This document shows positions 5,462-6,658 of a stretch of DNA of 6,658 nt, piece after piece. Every line of letters begins with the position of its first letter. The stretch's first letter is position 1. Source of the DNA: CAYTQK01 sp964439745. GTDB taxonomy: Bacteria; Desulfobacterota; Desulfobacteria; Desulfobacterales; Desulfosudaceae. The position numbers and the translations under genes are program-made. The stretch lies in assembly GCA_964439745.1 (NCBI GenBank), contig CAYTQK010000192.1, forward strand, positions 1 to 6,658. The letters are read 5' to 3'. The notes under the pieces were generated by a model. It made no database searches. It was not told where the DNA came from and saw only the letters and a program-made list of their open reading frames with translations.

Positions 5462-5494
5462 TTGACACAAAAGTCTGATCTTGCTATGCATAAT
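5462..5494 (+). promoter_or_regulatory. Possible sigma70 promoter for the ketosynthase gene
   Basis: A perfect -35 TTGACA (5462-5467) is followed by TATGCA at a 17-bp spacing (5485-5490) or by CATAAT (5489-5494) at a long 21-bp spacing. The best -10 match is at poor spacing, so the call is tentative. It would give a leader of about 250 nt before the ATG at 5746. Confidence 0.4.
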
Positions 5495-5745
5495 AGCTTT
5501 GAAGGGGGGCCATTCTTTTCATCCTGGAAACATTTGGTTGAACAGACAGGCAGGGGGGCGGACGTGTTGCTGAGTCCTCTGGATAGAAACGAGACATTCA
5601 GATTACTCCACAGCATTCTTCGTTTGTTGTTTATTTAGCCCGGATATTTCACGAGTAGACTTGAACGCGAGCCACCGCGGATACTGATACCTGTGTAAAA
5701 TCAAGGCCAGTGCAGGGATGTTACGTTTTGACAGAGGCGAACAAG

Positions 5746-6658
5746 ATGAGCCCATCCAGCAGCAACAAAAATCAACCGCATCCATGCGATATAGCTATCA
5801 TCGGCATGGGATGTCTTTTTCCCAAGGCGCCGGATGTAGAGACGTATTGGGAAAACATACTCAACAAGATAAATACGATCATCGAAGTACCGGAGGATCG
5901 CTGGGATTGGAAAAAATATTACAGCGAAGATCGCTACGCCAAAGATAAGGTGTATTCGAAATGGGGGGCGTTTATCGATGATATTCGCTTTGACCCCTTA
6001 CACCATGGTATCCCGCCGAATTCTCTGGCCTCCATCGAACCGCTGCAATTACTGGCACTGGAGGTAGTCAGCCATGCCCTGGACGATGCCGGCTATGATC
6101 AACGGGGCTTTCCGCGGGACAGGACGGCGGTTATTTTCGGGTTCAGCGGGTCCGGAAAACATGGACAAAAATATTGTTTCGGTTCCTCGCTGCCGATGTT
6201 TTTCGGTAATTTTTCCGAAGAACTCGCCGCCTATCATAGGGACCATCTGCCGACCTGGACGGAAGACTCCTTCCCCGGCATCCTGACCAACGTCACCGCC
6301 GGCAGAATCGCCAACCGGTTTGACCTTGGCGGGGTCAACTGCACCATTGATGCCGCCTGCGCCTCTTCCCTGTCCGCCCTGTACATGAGTGTCCGGGAAC
6401 TCGAGGCGGGGACAAGCGATATGGTTATTGCCGGCGGCGCGGATTGTACCCAGAATCCATTTGCCTACCTGTGTTTTTCAAAAACACAGGCCTTGTCACC
6501 ACGCGGCATATCCGCTCCTTTTGATGACCATGCCGACGGAATCGTTCTGGGAGAAGGACTGGCGGCAAGCATCCTTAAACCCCTGTCCGATGCCCGGCGG
6601 GAGGGGGATAAAATTGATGCCGGTATCCAGGGCCTCGGGGCGTCCCGTGACGGCCGGG
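5746..6658 (+). CDS. Type I polyketide/PUFA-type synthase, ketosynthase domain (5' part, runs off the window)
   Basis: The first 304 residues of a large open frame are visible. The ATG at 5746 follows AGAGG (5732-5736); in-frame GTG 5710 and TTG 5728 are weaker alternatives. A 13-residue polar N-terminus leads straight into a beta-ketoacyl synthase: DIAIIGMGCLFP (15-26), IIEVPEDRWDW (45-55), VTAGRIANRFDLGG (183-196), then the active-site block DAACASSLSAL with nucleophile C205. It continues with GGADCTQNPFAYLCFSKTQALSP (230-252) and FDDHADGIVLGEGLA (259-273). The two catalytic His motifs lie beyond the right edge. The YYSEDRYAKDKVY and NPFxYLCFSKT style is closest, by memory, to PfaA-like PUFA synthases and related deltaproteobacterial iterative PKSs. 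It would condense malonyl-derived units in lipid or polyketide synthesis; the product is unknown. Codons are more AT-rich than in the DUF362 and methyltransferase genes. Confidence 0.92.
   Translation, partial: MSPSSSNKNQPHPCDIAIIGMGCLFPKAPDVETYWENILNKINTIIEVPEDRWDWKKYYSEDRYAKDKVYSKWGAFIDDIRFDPLHHGIPPNSLASIEPLQLLALEVVSHALDDAGYDQRGFPRDRTAVIFGFSGSGKHGQKYCFGSSLPMFFGNFSEELAAYHRDHLPTWTEDSFPGILTNVTAGRIANRFDLGGVNCTIDAACASSLSALYMSVRELEAGTSDMVIAGGADCTQNPFAYLCFSKTQALSPRGISAPFDDHADGIVLGEGLAASILKPLSDARREGDKIDAGIQGLGASRDGR

Larger units (their letters stand above)
5217..5745. other. Intergenic region upstream of the ketosynthase gene
   Basis: About 530 bp with no coding sequence I can support. It becomes AT-richer from ~5340 and contains an inverted repeat (5302-5320), a weak terminator-like element (5361-5387), a C7T7 tract near 5414-5427 and a possible promoter (5462-5494). 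A 50-codon frame at 5486-5638 has no ribosome binding site and no recognisable similarity. Codon-like structure is absent on both strands. Confidence 0.6.

Noticed and set aside
4281..5468. Long minus-strand open frame opposite the DUF362 gene
   Set aside because: It runs through the strong terminator and opposite well-conserved DUF362 motifs; it has no protein-like domain pattern.
5486..5638. 50-codon plus-strand frame between DUF362 and the ketosynthase
   Set aside because: No ribosome binding site, its start lies inside the candidate -10 region, and the peptide resembles nothing known to me.
1..6658. CRISPR array, insertion sequence or transposase
   Set aside because: No regularly spaced direct repeats, no transposase-like frame and no terminal inverted repeats flanking a gene were seen.

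Overview
The window reads as chromosomal DNA of a strictly anaerobic bacterium, most likely a sulfate-reducing Desulfobacterota relative (Desulfobacterales-like). This is inferred from gene content: nickel/cobalt-transport neighbours, a corrinoid methyltransferase pair, a probable selenoprotein, a DUF362 protein and a polyunsaturated-fatty-acid-type ketosynthase. No rRNA or other taxonomic marker is present. The centre is GC-rich with strong codon bias; the last ~1.3 kb is more AT-rich.

Layout. (1) 2-803, + strand: the 3' end of a periplasmic, membrane-anchored protein of the kind found with ECF nickel/cobalt transporters, then a DUF3842 protein. A long hairpin (812-869) separates them from the convergent genes. 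(2) 3497-906, - strand: a TetR-family regulator, a corrinoid (B12-binding) protein, and a MtaA/UroD-like methyltransferase whose start overlaps the corrinoid stop (ATGA). The methyltransferase frame meets TGA at 984-986 exactly where the family has its C-terminal zinc-ligand cysteine (GG-C-EIPPN). It then continues for 25 family-like codons to TAG at 906-908. I therefore annotate it as a selenoprotein covering 906-2093, not as a gene ending at 984. (3) 3825-5162, + strand: a DUF362 protein divergent from tetR, with a long structured leader and a strong terminator. (4) 5746 to the right edge, + strand: the N-terminal 304 residues of a type I polyketide/PUFA-type synthase, preceded by ~530 bp of non-coding DNA.

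Working model (inference). The corrinoid protein and the Sec-methyltransferase form a two-component methyl-transfer module. It would move a methyl group between a methylated substrate, or another methylated corrinoid, and an acceptor such as tetrahydrofolate or a thiol. TetR probably represses itself through palindromes in its promoter, and may also act on the methyltransferase operon, because part of the operator sequence recurs upstream of the corrinoid gene. DUF362, divergent from tetR and carrying a possible four-cysteine metal site, could be a redox partner. The PKS gene looks like the start of a separate locus.

The main discovery candidate is selenocysteine replacing the catalytic zinc-ligand cysteine of a corrinoid-dependent methyltransferase, with a possible SECIS hairpin just downstream of the UGA.
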